A stretch of 64,000 nt of DNA from Fasciolopsis buskii (lineage: Eukaryota; Platyhelminthes; Trematoda; Plagiorchiida; Fasciolidae). A program made the position numbers and the translations under genes. The notes under the pieces are model-generated. The model made no database searches, was not told where the DNA came from, and worked only from the letters and a program-made list of their open reading frames with translations. Location of the stretch: contig LUCM01000228.1 in assembly GCA_008360955.1 (NCBI GenBank), positions 1-64,000 on the forward strand. Direction: 5' to 3'. Of this stretch, positions 24,801 through 39,800 are shown one piece after another; position 1 is the stretch's first letter, and every line of letters starts with the position of its first letter.

Positions 24801-27800
24801 CACATGTGTATATTTCTTGCCAAATAAGCACCAGTTCGGTTTATGTAGTGCTTGAGGCCTTGGGATGATAAAGCTTGCAAACAATGACCAGGTGGTAATT
24901 TTACCCCAGTAACGTACCAATGCAAGTGGACGAAAAACACTTGTTTCTCATCTGCAAATGTACAATCACACTCTGTGTTTGGGTTAACAAATCAATAAGT
25001 ATAAGTTGACTTGCTGTGTCAAACTAGTCGAGGTCTGTTGTGAATTCTACTGGCATTTGCGTCCACAATCGTGCCAGTGTGCGAAAAAACTCCGGGTTCA
25101 CTATCTTGCCTTATCGTTGAATTGAAATTCATTGAAACTAATAGTTGGAGCAAAACTCAATATTTGTAAATCAATTTAGAAATGACCAAAAATCGATTTG
25201 TTCTGACGGTTTTCTGATTCACTTATCTTCGGGCCCTATGGATTTTTTCTGAATCAGTGTTTTGTCCCGAATATCGCCAGTGCACTCAAATGACTCTGTG
25301 GTTAGGTCTGGTTCCTTCCGATCTTTTGTTGCTCGAAGTGCAAATTCATTCCGCTTGGTAATCATTTTTAAGGCGATAATTTGGCATCTTCTGCATCTCT
25401 TTCCTAGGGCGTCCAACTTAAGGATATCAGCCCGATGAACCTCACAGTTTCACCACTCAATCCCCTTTAGTTTACTCATCTCTCATTTGAAAAGACCGAA
25501 GTCTCGGCTGATCTCAAATAGCCTATCGAACAGACCAGATGTCGAGAACAGTGTGCGATCCCTGCTCGTGTATTCTTTCAAGACCAGTTGCGAAAACTGG
25601 CAGTAAGTCAAACGCCTTGCTTGGTGATCGTGAGAACCATAGAACAAATCCGAAATAGGTGAACATTTTTGTACATTTAATTGCAAGGCATTTCGATCTG
25701 TCCTTCTCGGACCAGCATCCGTGTGTGCTCGTGTGTCTAGAAAGAATGGAATGTACGTGGAAAATAAATGAAGATATCCGAAGGGCCTTGTGTAACACAG
25801 ATTTTCGGGACATTTTTCAACTCCCTGGTTGTTCCATTGTGATTTTCGGCGAACGTCTGTAGCGCAGTCAGACAGTTAAATTACGGACCTTCTGCGTTAG
25901 TCGTAGAATTGTCCAAAGCAAATGCTTCGCAGAACACATTAGTTGCACAAATCGAGTGGTGAAATAATTGAAGTGTTCAAACTTTTAGATATTTTCAATT
26001 CTTTGTTATCGATACATTGTTCAATCGTCTCTCTCATCGTTATCAATTAGAATCGCACGACTTGAACGTGAGTTGAACATTGGGACCGGGACAAATTCGG
26101 TGGCCGGTGAAACCAATCTGTTCCAAATGAGTGCAGATATTCGTTTATTGAAAAATCAGTTCGGAAATTTGGATCAAGATATTTCCAATTTGAACGGTCG
26201 AATAGACGAACGATGTCAGCGGTTGTCGACGGAAATGGAGAACAATGTAAATTTTACCTTATAAAAAAATCACATTCTACTGTCACAGTTCAAAGCATGC
26301 GATCCGGTTTAATGGACACTGTAAGCAAATTCCTTGTATGTGCAACCACCAGTCAACTTCCATCAATCGAAAATCGTTTGTAGTTTAAATCAACTGATTA
26401 TTTTTTTCACACTTAAATTCGTTTATTACGATTGTTATGACAGCTTCCTTAAATGTGTTATTACCCCATATGGTGCCATATCTTAGAGTAATCGATTGAT
26501 TGTTTGCGGTGGAAAAGCTTCGGAAGTAAACGCGTGCATCTGTTAGCCACCACGTATCGTGACAATGGGTGTTTTGGTACTCCCTACTTTTTGTATACCA
26601 TTTGGAGCAATTTGGCCGGAAAAAATCAACCGTCATTATTGTCTGAAAAGAAGCAGCCTTATGTCCTTAACCATGGGCTGTCTGGATTGAATAATATCCG
26701 CGATTCAAACGCTGGTCTCTAACACTGGCCGTGTATGCTCAAAATCGAATCCCCTTCAGAATAAACCTTAAACGTCGTCCGAGCTGGATTTTGACAGCAT
26801 AATTCAGCTTACCAAATGGTTCAGGCAGCACCTGTGATAGATGCATCATTAGGACTGAGATATGAGAAAAACTTAATGAATAAACCATCGTTTTTGACGC
26901 CTTCATGAATGTCGGGAAAAGTAGTTTGCATCACCAGCACTGCCACTATAATCTAAGCACAAATTCCTATCGACATAAGCGGAGTTTATCTCTCTCACAC
27001 ACATACGCGTGTTGTGTGACGGCATTTATTGCAAATAATTGACCAGTGGAATATCTGTTTTGATAGGTAATAACCCAGTCCGTCAGATTACTTACCGGAT
27101 TTTCGAGTTTAACAACCACGATTACCGATGAGGTCTATAGAAACATGCAAGAAATACAACACAGACCAATTTCTAACTTCGTGCTTTTATTATAGAGTAT
27201 CTAAACACTTCAACTAATAGGCAGCAACAAATTGCTTGATATCAAGAAATTGCTGGAATTTCAAGCTTTCCGCTGGTGATCCATAACCCAGAATATCCGG
27301 GGCACGTGATATGTGATATATGTGATATATGATATGAACGGTCGGTCCTATCTACCTGCTATGAAACATGCATCATTTGTGGTGGTACAATCAATTGTGA
27401 GAGCACTATAAACATGGTCTGCATTGGAAAATGGACCACTGATGACGCCGTAGATTGTTAAACGAATCAATCCTTTCATTTCTCTATTTGCGCTACTCAT
27501 GAGTAGGCACATAGTGATGGCTACCCTAGGGTATCTTTAGTGCAAACTAAGTTGGTCAGGAGGTAAATTTTGCTTTGATAAATTAAGTTTTAATCCATTT
27601 TTAAGTGAACTTTAGGGATTTTATTCAATCGAAATATTAGCGAATGTTTTGTTTTCCGAGAAAATGCTACCACTCCCAATTGCTGAGAGATCAGCGGGTG
27701 AAAGTATTGGCAGCTCAGGATGAAATTCATCATTAGATATGATAGACATGTGAACGTTGACACGATCTCTGTTAGACCAGCATTTTGAAGTTTTGTTATT

Positions 27801-30800
27801 CAGAAGGGATGGGGTGTGCCCATCGTGATCAGAGCTCGAATTCCGCTATAAGTTATTTGTGACATATATCCCCCACCAGTCGCTCCAATGGGAATTTCTC
27901 GTTTTACTTGGGTTCGTATTCCAGCTGAAACTCAGGCTTCGTACGATAATACCAAACTGCAAAGAACAAAACCAAAGATCCACTAGTCTACTGACAATGA
28001 GTATCGCCCGAAAGAGCTAGAGATAAGCGTTGAACTGCCCAAATAATTCACGAGAAATGTAGTTTTTTGGAAAGTCCTAGCTGATTTGTATAAATGACCA
28101 TTTAGAACGTCAAAAATTACATTTTTATTGGCCCTTTTGTTTTTACATCCTGAGTAAAGTCTTTAAAAGACTCGAATGACATAGTGTCACAGCTTACTGT
28201 ATGACCGCGTAGATACTAAATTTGCACTCGATCGAGTCGTGAATTCAATTTTTTCGCCAAGAAATATCTTAGCGCTGAAACCCAAGGCTTTGAATTTAAC
28301 GATCCGTTGATAAGTCAGCTTTTCATTAGTCAATCTCTTCTTTGCAGCTAAACCGTATCCGAGCTGAAATGGATAAGAAAATCAACGGATTGCCTTCGCG
28401 CGTGTGGCAACCGACTGAGAGAGCGTCTACTCCAAAACGAAAGTCGGAAGGTACGCCTGCTGAACTGAAGGAGTTCGAGGATCGAATTCGTAACATGTAA
28501 GCTAAAATATATATTCGGCCATCAAAACTGTTCTGCTCCGTGTCCAGAAATCTTTGTGAACTAGTCGTTCCCCTCCAATGGAAAAAAATGTTTTTGAATG
28601 GTCCTTATCCTCAGATATTGTTCTGATGGGATAAAGGCGGCCCGTTGTTGTACAGCTTATGGAACTATTGCATTGATTGATTTTTCAAGGCAAATATAGA
28701 GCTGACTGGGATCAATAAAACCATCTGACTGAATGACACGCATACAGTCAATCGAAAATTTAGTCGATCACATGCAGTTCCGAGGAGAATATGGCCGGTT
28801 ACTAGATGCCACTCGATAGTTGCTGATTTGAATTGTCATCACAATTGATTTCGCTTGCACGTTGTCTTTCCGACACAAATTTGTCGGGTTTGGTAATTCG
28901 GGTTGGATTTTCGGTTTGGTCAAACACAATGAATCCCAAAAACACCCTAACAGTTCATTTTTGTTCGCCTTGCATCCTTTTAAAGTGACTGCCTACTTGC
29001 TTCACAGTTGACATTTCAGTTGAACAGGGTCTATCGAATCCAACTTGATTATGACTAACGAGAAGTTGAAATGATGATGCGAAAACGCGAGCCAAACAGA
29101 GTCAGTTTTGATGTCAGTCAGCATGAATACCTGTGAGTTTATTAGGGATGGACACGGCTCAACATTTAGTGTGCGGCAAAATTAAATGTAAACAACATCG
29201 GTGTAAGAAAACTTTGGTGTCTATTGCGCGAATAATATAAAATAAATCAGGTGAGAGCAATGAAACGCGATAAGTACGGTGGAGTATATGCGCACGTTTT
29301 ATGGTCAAATCCGTGTATATTTGGTCTTTACCTTTTGTGAAAAAGCCATTAGGCCAAATTTACTGTTTACTATCAGGAAGTCTGGTTTGGCAGATTTCGA
29401 CAAATGTAGAACTGATCAAACCACGGAATTCTCTCCACCTCGACGGGATTCGAACCCATGGATGCAACCAGCTCATTCGTATCTCGTGTGCTCGACCAAC
29501 CCCGTTACAAAGCCACACGGGGGGATGTAAGAACCTTCCGGTTAACTATCTGTGGTTATTCGTCCAAGTGTTAGCAAATGCGTATTAGTAGATTTAAGGT
29601 TGAAATCGCTCGTGAGTAAAAATATCCCAATTGTTACAGTCCGTGCTAGTGGACTTGAGCCCAACCTACTGGTGAAGACTTTTGCACGAAAGCTGGCATA
29701 GACCGCAAATTGCATTTAATCATTTCCAGACGTCGTATCTGGCTTTTCAGTTGAAAGCCCTTTATTTTCAAGTCGCCCATTAGGGAACTCGATTCACAGA
29801 TTGTTCATTGTTTGACGGAGGTATCCACCGAGGTATCCCAACGGTAAGCCGGTCGTTAGGAGATCATACGCTGTCCAAATCTTTCGCCCTTGCTGTGAAT
29901 CACCAATGTCGCGTGTCTATTGTGCCCAAATGGGAACGCCGACAAGCGAGAGAAAGACCATGTACCTGAAGCGTCAGCCATCACACCAACCGGGGAGGCT
30001 TTTAATCGCCTGATGAGCTTCACCAAATGGTATGGCACACTTTCAGCGCTGATTTACACGAGCAAGTGCAACTGGTATTCTGCCTATTGACTCCCACCGT
30101 AAACGACTTCGAGAATGAAACTTCCCAAGAATGGATTTCAAATTATTCGATAAATCGCCCGATAACTGTCAAAGGACACAGGCTGTTGGGCCTTGAAAGC
30201 GCGTTTTTGCCACTAAGAGTGTTATCGATAGTTAAAACGTTTGTAGAATTTGTTATATTCCCATATAATCTTACCTTGCTCACGCAATCCGTCCGTGGTG
30301 AGACATTCCAACTGCTCTAGAATAAAAATGAAGGACACATCGGAAACTTGAGCAGGGAAAAGACCAACCCCCCCCCCCCCACACACACACAGACCACGCA
30401 GATTCGAGCTCACGATCGTGTTGAGAGAAAAGTTTGCAAAGTGTGCCTAACAACAAATATACTCAATGTCCATATAAGGACAATTTCGTTTTGTTTCAGT
30501 TTGGGATGAGTGGAGCAAAGACGGAGTTGATACCGGCTTGTATGGTGGTAGGCTAAGGTGAATAGTTCAGCTCCAAAGACACACATACTAACCATTCTAG
30601 TTCATTTCGTCTTCATGTCTCAAATTTGTGGTTACAACGAACATGTGCATGCAAACTGACTAACACAAGCTAAATGCACTACAAGACTGAAGTATGAATT
30701 TTGTTCTTCACGAAATTCAACTGCTGGCTATTGAGCCTTTCACATATCACTGACGATAAGCTGCAGTTCTTTCACGCCCGGGTCGATACGCCGATAGACA

Positions 30801-33800
30801 AAACTGAGGTTGGGCTACTTAGTGCAGGTGACTGACCTGTCACAACCATACAAGCGACTGCTATTTATATGTGGTCCATTTTACTCTTACTCAACGCAGA
30901 CAGATGTGTAAGGCTTAGTTTCAGGGTTAATGTGATGATTCAGTCTGACGGTTTGCGTGGATGAGATGAGATTATGGAGGATTTTACCTTTAGACCATAA
31001 TGAATTCCACGAGGGAACATTTGTACGACCGAGACCGTGATGCTAGTGTTCGTTTTATTTGGAACCAAATCCGTATACCACAAATAGAAGCAGCTATCAG
31101 CCAAGTGAAAAATGCTGTCTGTGCATGGCATGGCGTAGCGGCTTCTGTTATTCGAAATCTACAAAACAGTGAATTAGTTCACAATGTCAGTCAAGCAGAG
31201 GTTCACTCGTAAAGTATATACACTCGGTGAAAAAGTGTTATCCTTGTATTGCCCGTTTTTTTTGTGTATCCTAAGATATGCGCGATGTGAGAGAACCGTA
31301 TGATTCACACATACATTTTGCAGTACAGACTGACCCCAGAAAAGAATTGCCATCGGAAGGAGATTTCAGAATCTTCCAAAACTAGTAACTGGTCGTTTTC
31401 AGGACGTTTCAACCGGGAGTATATAACATACCCAATTTTTGGACAGACCCGGCAACTGGTTGGCGGCTGAGGTGGTCATTCAAGCCAGTCGGATCATTTT
31501 CAATCGCTGAGGCATAAAGTTCGTTCTTCGTTTGGAATGTTCCAACGCAAAAGTCTTGTTTCATGCGGGTAGAAGTCATTTGTATTGAGAGATGAACAAA
31601 CTTAGAATTCATTGGATGGGAGATTCCAATGGGCCTAAGTGGTCGGGTTTCAGAAGATGATCTTTGCAAGTTTTTTGGGTCTGAAAGTGGTTCGTGGATT
31701 TGTGTTGGGAAAACAATTTATCGAACCGTTTCTTAATAAAGATTTTGACTTCTAAGAGGCGGGATCTGTTAGAGCAGGGAGGGCGAAGTACCAAAAACGT
31801 ATTTTATGCCTTTGGACGGATTCGGTTTTGAGCTCAATCACCCAGGTCTTCGTTGAACATGGTGCTGTACAAAGTTTGATCACGTGAGCGTTTTGTAATT
31901 GGTTACATGCAATTTGTTGGGAAAACAGTTCTGTTCTGGCGGAAGCCGGCTTTTGTTGCCTCACTGGGGCGTGCTTTTCTGCCATCCGCTCTGATCATTC
32001 TCAATTCGTCATACCAGTTTAATTTCGTCATGGCTGCACGGGAATCAGCCCATGGTATACCCACTCGACCATAATTCTAGGCCAATCATACCAGGAATTG
32101 TTACCGAAAATTAACCAACTCAAAATCGAAATGAGTTAACGGTGTCCATCTCGATGTAGGTGGGCTTCTGTGAACTGCTGTCCACGATAGGCCAGATTCT
32201 TTCCATTAACAAGATTTTATGCCCCGAAGACTTTTTCTGTGTGACTATGGAATCCAAATATCACTACGAATGTTTTTGATCGTCTGCCTGCTTTCTAAAC
32301 AGACCTCTCTGGATTTGTCCTTACCACTAGTCGTTGCGGAACTTCGCAATGATGCTCAAAAGTTTCGGTGTTTCTTCGATCCGGCTTTTCGTAAGATGAC
32401 CTTGACAGTGGTTAGACCAAACAACTCATTTTTCAGGATCCAGAAATTTTGCTTGCTATGCGTTCGATCACGTGTAACTCGATTCCTTACTTTGAAAATA
32501 TTCACGCCCAAAATAGCTTGTTCTTGCAAATTAGACATTTGCCATTTGTGTGATTTGGTTTATATTGGACGGTTAGGAAAAGCCGACGTGCCAGATTCTT
32601 CGGTTTTCCGTTTCAGCGAGCTGAATGCGCGGGATACAAAAAGTGCAGACAATTATTAATGAACCAAGACATTGTTTCGATCAGGATCGTTACGTTAGCA
32701 TCTCAACTCGGAGTCGGTGTCTACAAACGATCAGGAATTAGTTCGTTTTGAAATTTCATTTCCAACCAATAGTTAAATGTTTGTTGTCTGAAAAAGGACC
32801 TCGCGATTTTGCAGTTGATGCTTCTTGAATATCAGTCAAATGGGATCGATAGAATCCATGGGAACATATTTACTTCCAAAGATATATTCATATTAAAACG
32901 AGGCTCTACCCGGGGATTTTCATTGGTTGTTTGTGGAGTTTTTTAATTGGGTTATAAAAAGCACGCACAATTCAATACAAAGTAGTCGATTTCGTGCACA
33001 GAGTTACGATACCCAACCTTTGTACGTCAAACTACAAATAATTTGTGAAACCATGTCAAATTGTCCACAGGACCTTGAAATTAGATCAGTGTTCAAAGGC
33101 AATTCATTAGAATAGTCAGTTGCCTTGGTACCAACTGATCTTAATGAAAAGGAACCGAATTGCGCAACTTATTTCGTGACCAAATGTCGATCAATTAACC
33201 CCATGTTCAGTTCAGTGCCACAGGTGACATTTTTTAGATTAAGCAAAACCACACGAGCACGTCCGCCTACAAGGAGATCAAAGGACTCGTTCAACCTACT
33301 GACCTGTCAAGCATTAACTGATCGATTTCTCCGTGTCTGTTGTCCGTATTTCTGGCCGTCATTTGCTGCTTGTTTGTTTACCAGCACCGAAGGTTTTGCT
33401 TTGACATGCGATCACTAGTCGATTATGCAAATTCTGTGTGCTCCAGATAAGGATTTAACAGTCCAACATATCTCTCAACTTTAATAACGGTGTTGAAGCA
33501 AATAAATAGGAAGACTAAGCAACCGGTCACGATTTTAATCCGTGTCCTAGATGCACTGCTTTCTACAGAAATGCCCAACCGTACTGGTAAGTCGTTCATC
33601 TGGTTCATAATGGTCTGCGATCGAAAAACACCAACTAGGGACCTAAGCCGTGTATTACCTAATCGGAATGTTCGACAAACCGTGAAGTGTCAGCCCCGTC
33701 AGGGCAAATGCCTATGACATACGCGTCACAATAGTTCGCGCTGAGTTTGCATCCCGTCTACGGCACAATGGATGTGCATTGTTGATGACTCCTAACGAGG

Positions 33801-36800
33801 ATGAAACAGCTGCACATTGGTTCCGTGGGTCTTAGTGACAGACAGGATGGTAACACTGCGCGCTAAATAATTTGCGGTCTCAATTTAGATCTCTTATTAA
33901 AAGCTTTCGTTTGGTAAAGTTCTGTATCGCCGTAAGCTAGTGTCTTCCCTTCTTACAGAGAATTTCGTCCTCGTTTGCCGATTGTCTGACTGATGTTTGT
34001 AAAAGATTTGTGGCGTGCAAAACTCAGTGACGGCAATCTGCACTATATCGTTTGGTGATTGTCAGTGAACTGTCAAGACGCGAATCAGATGATCCATTAG
34101 ATGCGATGTTCTTCGGACATTCTTCCACTCCAGAGTTGCACGTCAGTTCGCGAGCCCAATGGCTGTGCATTGTTGATGATTGCCCACAGTAAGAACGAAG
34201 CAGTTACAAAATGAAGCTTCCATGATCTTCACTATGGAGGTAGATGTTGATGGTACAAGACGAATCATTTAGGAAGTTGTGCTTTTGTTTAATTTGTCCA
34301 CAAATACAAAAGTAGGTGATTTCACACAAATAATGAGTAACTTAATTGGTTATTATTTTTTGTTGGCGTAATTAGTGAATTCCTACATATTTGTTCCGAG
34401 AATTTCTAATGAGTGAATTACGACATTATTCCATACTTTATTCTTCTTACTTTTCGTTTATACCATTCTCGTTCTTGTCCAGGGTTTCTGTAACTCATTC
34501 CAAACTGGACGAACGGTTGCAAGAGTTAACAGTGGAACTGAAGCAACTTCAAACTGACGTTCATGAACAACACGCAAAATTGGAGTTGGACCAGTAAGCA
34601 GAACCGAGCGTCATTGCTAACTAATCGATGTTTGTTCTCATCAAATGTGTATGCCGCACACGTAGGATTCATGGACAGAGGTGCATACTAATTAGCATGA
34701 CACTACCACACTGGCAACTGGTCCTGAGTAAGCCGGGGTCAGGACGGACAGATGAAACCGCCTCCGAGAAGTGGAGTTACCATAGAAGAAGTACTACTTT
34801 TTCCCGTGACAGACATTCTCCCCAGAAAATAACCCAGCAGTTTGCTGATGGCATAAACAGTGTGTGAACAGTGTGTCTCGCTGTTGAATAAGGTCGAAAC
34901 GTATCCTCCCTAAGAGAGACTATGGAGGACACGTCATGTGTGAGAAACCGGCACTGCTACAGCCCGGCTCATATTGGGTTTCTGGTCTGGAATAAGTAAC
35001 GGTGGTGTGATTTGGAGTGCTGATCCCGGGGTCTCTGGGGTCAACAAATGTGTTCTGTTCCACCGTTTTACAACCCAGCGAGGCTATATTGTTTAACGCA
35101 ATGCGATTTTCACAAGAAGGCATTCAGCACACACTTATTTAGCCCCCCAAAAGGCATCAGTATTTTCCATCCCAGGCAGAAGTAAGAAATATCTGAAGTC
35201 AATTATTAAAGAAGAGAAACTGCGCATTTTGTTTGTTTCATTTCGGCCTAAATGGTCACATATCCTCCAAAGTTTGGGGTATGAATCATGTCAGCAGTGA
35301 CAATACACTGAAACTTTTAAACGCACCAATTTCTAAACGCAGCGTTTTTATTTAACGTGAATGGTATCATGTTTTACGGGCTCTGTGCTTAAGTACATTA
35401 TATTGTGCAGCGTTAATTTCCGTTAGTCCGGATGACTTGGAAAAGATATCATAAAATATCGAACCATTGCATCAGATGTGGCGGAGCAACAAAAAATAAA
35501 GTTTCAGACGCAGGTAGAGGATGCCGAGATGAAGCCACGAGAAGCTAAGGAGATCAGATTAAATTGTCAAATAAGCACTGGTTTCTGAGCTAAGAAAAAC
35601 ATTCTTATGTACGTTTGGACAGAATAACTCTATCACCAAAATCAAAGTTGTTGCGTCAGTAGAAAACCAGCAATTGGAACTACAAATACAATTTAGTCAG
35701 CTGTCAGTTTGACGAGCATAGTTTGTTGGACTCGAATCTTTTTGCCTTATGTTTTCCCTATCTGGCTCATCTGTCCACGGGCAAGACGGTACTTCCTAAG
35801 AAACGTTTGATGACACTGAAAAGTTGGCAGCGTGACAATGACAATTGTTTTAAAATTGGACTACGTTTCTGGTACCTCACGATTTTTCTTCGGGTTGATT
35901 TGAATGCTGAGAGGAGAGCGTTGCTTCCGGATACTACGGAGAATGACGAAGATTGGAACAAAAGGGTGACGGGAAACTAACTGGGATATAAGATATTAAG
36001 ACAATCGAATTAGGATTGATTGGCTGATTGATCAATTCTTTGACTGTCGAGAGAGAGAAAATAAGTTGTCGGAACGATTGTCAAGACTTTGTCGTTCGTC
36101 GAATTCGCATAGGCAAGAAGTTGATCTGCGCCCGCTTTTGAAAACAAACAATTCACCAAATCACTGAATTACAAGGCAATTATTCAAAATTGTCTATCCG
36201 CTAGGCGGCGACGAAACGGCGATTAACAGTTCGTACTTTACTTTTGAATCATTCAACTACAGTGAATGAAATACATGTTTTCCAAATGCGTTGTTTCTCT
36301 TTACACCAAAGTTTGGCTTCCCGCGACCATAGCATCTTTATGGAATCTGAAAAGGAGATGACTTACACAGTAAACATCCAATAGTTGACTACTCGAATCC
36401 GATCCAATCGGCAACGTCTCCCCTGTCGAGTAGCTGTCGTAACATTGAACGTCGGGTTTTGGATGCATGCAACGCAAGTTGGTTTTTCATTCAGCGAAAA
36501 TTCTATCTCTGCTTGCTGAATCGAAACGCATGAAGAACGAAAAGGATGCGCTCATTGAACTTGGTAGACTAGTTGAGTGCATGGGGAATTTCAGCGATCA
36601 ATGAATATTACGAAAATATCCTGTTTTACTCGGACTTTTATTTTACGTAATTTGGAATACCGCAAATGTTTGATCTTTCCCGTTCGAGTAATTTCATTCG
36701 CTTTTGTTCAAGGGGTCGATCATCATCCATCCGTTGATTGCTTTCGTCAAATAGTGTCATTTCAAGGGCATGCTCCGAACCTATCGCAGCCGCCTATCGA

Positions 36801-39800
36801 TCAAACGTGGCCCCTCTGATATGGACCGGGTGACGATAATTACGGCCACTCTGACCGGTCACTGATCATCTCCGTGTTCCACGCTCTGTCCAGGTGGTAA
36901 TTAATTTCCAAGGTCCTTCATACGGAATAACTAATTGAGTTTGTCTAACGCGAGCACAATTAGTAGTTAAATTGCATGTGTTTCATGTCGTTCCTATGTG
37001 AACTGGATTATGCAAATGTATGGCTGTCAGCCCCGTATTACACAGATTCAACCAGCCGAGTTCTGGTTGGTCCGGACGTCCGATTGCGAGTAGAGTTGCG
37101 CGCATTTCAATTCCAATTTGACGTCGATCCCAGATTTGAGTCAAACAGCAGTCCAGAAAAAAATGCATATCTGACTGAGTCATTCAATAAAGAATATTGC
37201 TTGACAAGACCAAAAGCGAACTGTCCAAGGTAGGAAAGAAACGCTTAGGGCATATGACCATTTCATATGAATATCTGGCTGGCACTTGTAGCGACTGAAT
37301 GAATGGAACGGAAATGATAACTTGACGACCGACTGGAGTTTCTTGGTCTGAGAGATAGGTGTGGACAGAGAAATGCCTTATCTCTTTCTCCTTATATATA
37401 ATAAGTAGTATGTGAATGAGTGAAAAAATTTGCCCGGGAGCACAAAACCGCTTTTGTGGTTATTGCCGGTCGTCAGGCATGCGCACCCGGTACTCTCTTG
37501 TCGGTACATCCTGATACTTGTAAACTCCGAATGGCATGCCCCATCAGAATCTAATTTGCAGCCTCAGGAGTGTGCATGGAATCTCTTCGTCAAAGAGTCC
37601 ACAGAAGAACCAAAATCGTGATTCGTTGATAATTGTTTGTCAGTTGGGCTGGGCCAATCTTAGAAACGAAGATAGAATGCCCCAGAATATACACAAGTAT
37701 ATATAGAAATCGTAAGTAGTGTCCGGATGAGTGAACAAAATTTGCTACAAATTAGATTCAGTTGATATATATATACTTAGAAGTGTTCGAAGCGTAAATC
37801 GAAAAAGGTTTCTTCGACCAACTAATGTGACCCATGTATCCCTTCAAAGCGACTCTATTCAAAGGAGAGACATCAGCCGAAACTACCAGAAATGAAGTAA
37901 AAGCCGCGTGAAGAACGCCTCTTGTGCTACCGGCGGAGGCAGTAATTTCACTTCTAAATCAGTTTCCTCATTGGACATCAAAAGCAAGCTGCCTATGGAC
38001 ACGACCATATTTGATGTTGATAAGTTTGCTACACCTGCCGCGTAGACAATATTAGTGGCAAGACAAACTGTCTAGCTGCTCACATTCGAAAGCACTTATC
38101 CATCCGGTTGACTCGTAGCATTACCTGGGACATTGTGACAACACTTAACACTTACATGACAAACAACAACCGTCCAGTCGATGTGCACAAATCATCTAAA
38201 CCGGTCTACATTGTCGTAAGTTTGACGTTGAATGTGATGAACCAACGCCAACTATTCACGACTGAATTTATTTCGGTTTGTCCGCATGAACTCGGGCATT
38301 GCTTTCGAAGAATAATCGGTCTAACCAAATGAGTCTCCGGGGTCAAAGTGACCGGTAGAAGGATGAGCCAATAAACAAGTGCACCGAGCCCATGGTCCAC
38401 GTCTGGTCCGACATGGGTAAACCAAATTCGAATTAGGACCGGATTTTGTTTGCCTGTCAGACTTGACAACGTTCATAGTAACTTTTTAATTTCTTCTGTA
38501 GAAAGGTAAATTGATAATTGATCAGACGTGAGCGAACAACAAAAAACGAATCAGGAATAACGATGCGTCAGACTTAACACAGTTCGTATAAGATATCGAT
38601 TCAATGGGTCTCGCATTGCCAAATCTCTTCTGCTTTCTCGTGATTTGTGTTACCGATTCTGATGTGGTTCACTTGGTCAAAAGCAACGTCACACACCTAG
38701 GAGGAGATTCGGTTTGAGATCGGACGGCAAGTGTATCTTTCATTGATTTTTCTATTCACGGTAACCTCAAAAATTGTGCTATGTAGGAGAATTGTATTCT
38801 TTTCTATTATTTCTCTTACTGTCCACGTACAGTGTTCATTGGTCATCATCCTACTAGCAACCGTGTTGACATCTTCTGGTATAAGTAATGAGAAGTTAAC
38901 TCGGAACAGATATCATCACCACTAGCGCGGATCGAACCAATAACCTAGTGCTTTTAAGGAAGATAGATTAACCATTTGAAAATCGATAACCCGAAAGTGA
39001 ATATTTACTTGCCTAATTTGAGTCCGATAGCTAGATTGTGACAAACTCGTTAGACTATCTTCACGGTATGTGAAAAGTCACATCTAGTGTTTAATTTTGA
39101 ACAGAAAATAAAAAAAGGATATTTTCCCCTTTTTGTGACATTCTCAATACGTGGCTTCCAATCTAATTTCGCGATTATCAATAAGTGTTGCTTTTAGCAC
39201 GGATTGCTGTGACTCGAACGGAAACTATGAATTTCAGATTGCAATAACCCAATCCAGCGTACACGTCTGATTGTACACGGTCATCTTTGTTTCAGATTGG
39301 GATTTCGTAAACTGTGTAACGAAGTGGCTCACGATGTGACGAACGAACTGGAAAGAGCCGAGTCCCGTATTCCACGTCCCACCTTGTCACAGACTCGTGG
39401 CTCACGTGCGGTAAGTCACGTTCTTACCACGTGCCAAACAAAGTGAGGATTTCCGCGTGCAGCCTTGTTGTCTAGTACACATTTGGCAAATAACTCGTAG
39501 AATTTTAAAATTGCACTTATATTTATATATATATTGCACCTAAGCTATTGGTACAGAAATATTAGACTTTATAATCACTTTATGTATTGTGCAGTTGCAT
39601 CCATTCCGGATTAACTTCGTCTCCGGTGACAAGCGGACGTATTGTCCCCGACTAGCTTGCTACTCGGCGAGGATTGTCAGTTGTCAACATAAAATTCCAA
39701 CTAGCGCATATCCCAAGTTAAATCCCAGTCGAGCACCGATTAATTGGACACATATAGAGATTTCAAATGTGGTATAGATATGGCTGCGAGTGAATGGGCA

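Larger units (their letters stand above)
19211..26050 (+). other. Intron 2, last part
   Basis: No exon recognised in nearly 7 kb. tRNA-like SINE candidates occur near 20190-20275 (+) and 23940-24070 (-). AAAGACGTCGAAACATC near 21816 is a possible relic of the hairpin-GAAAC repeat. The many 60-114 codon frames overlap each other, lack splice borders and have no domain character. Confidence 0.45.
28497..34482 (+). other. Intron 4
   Basis: Contains a tRNA-like element (29430-29535, minus), a C-run plus AC microsatellite (30368-30391), an orphan open frame (30994-31212) and SINE-like pieces at 33730-33835 and 34130-34225. No exon in the phase required by exons 4 and 5 was found. Confidence 0.5.
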
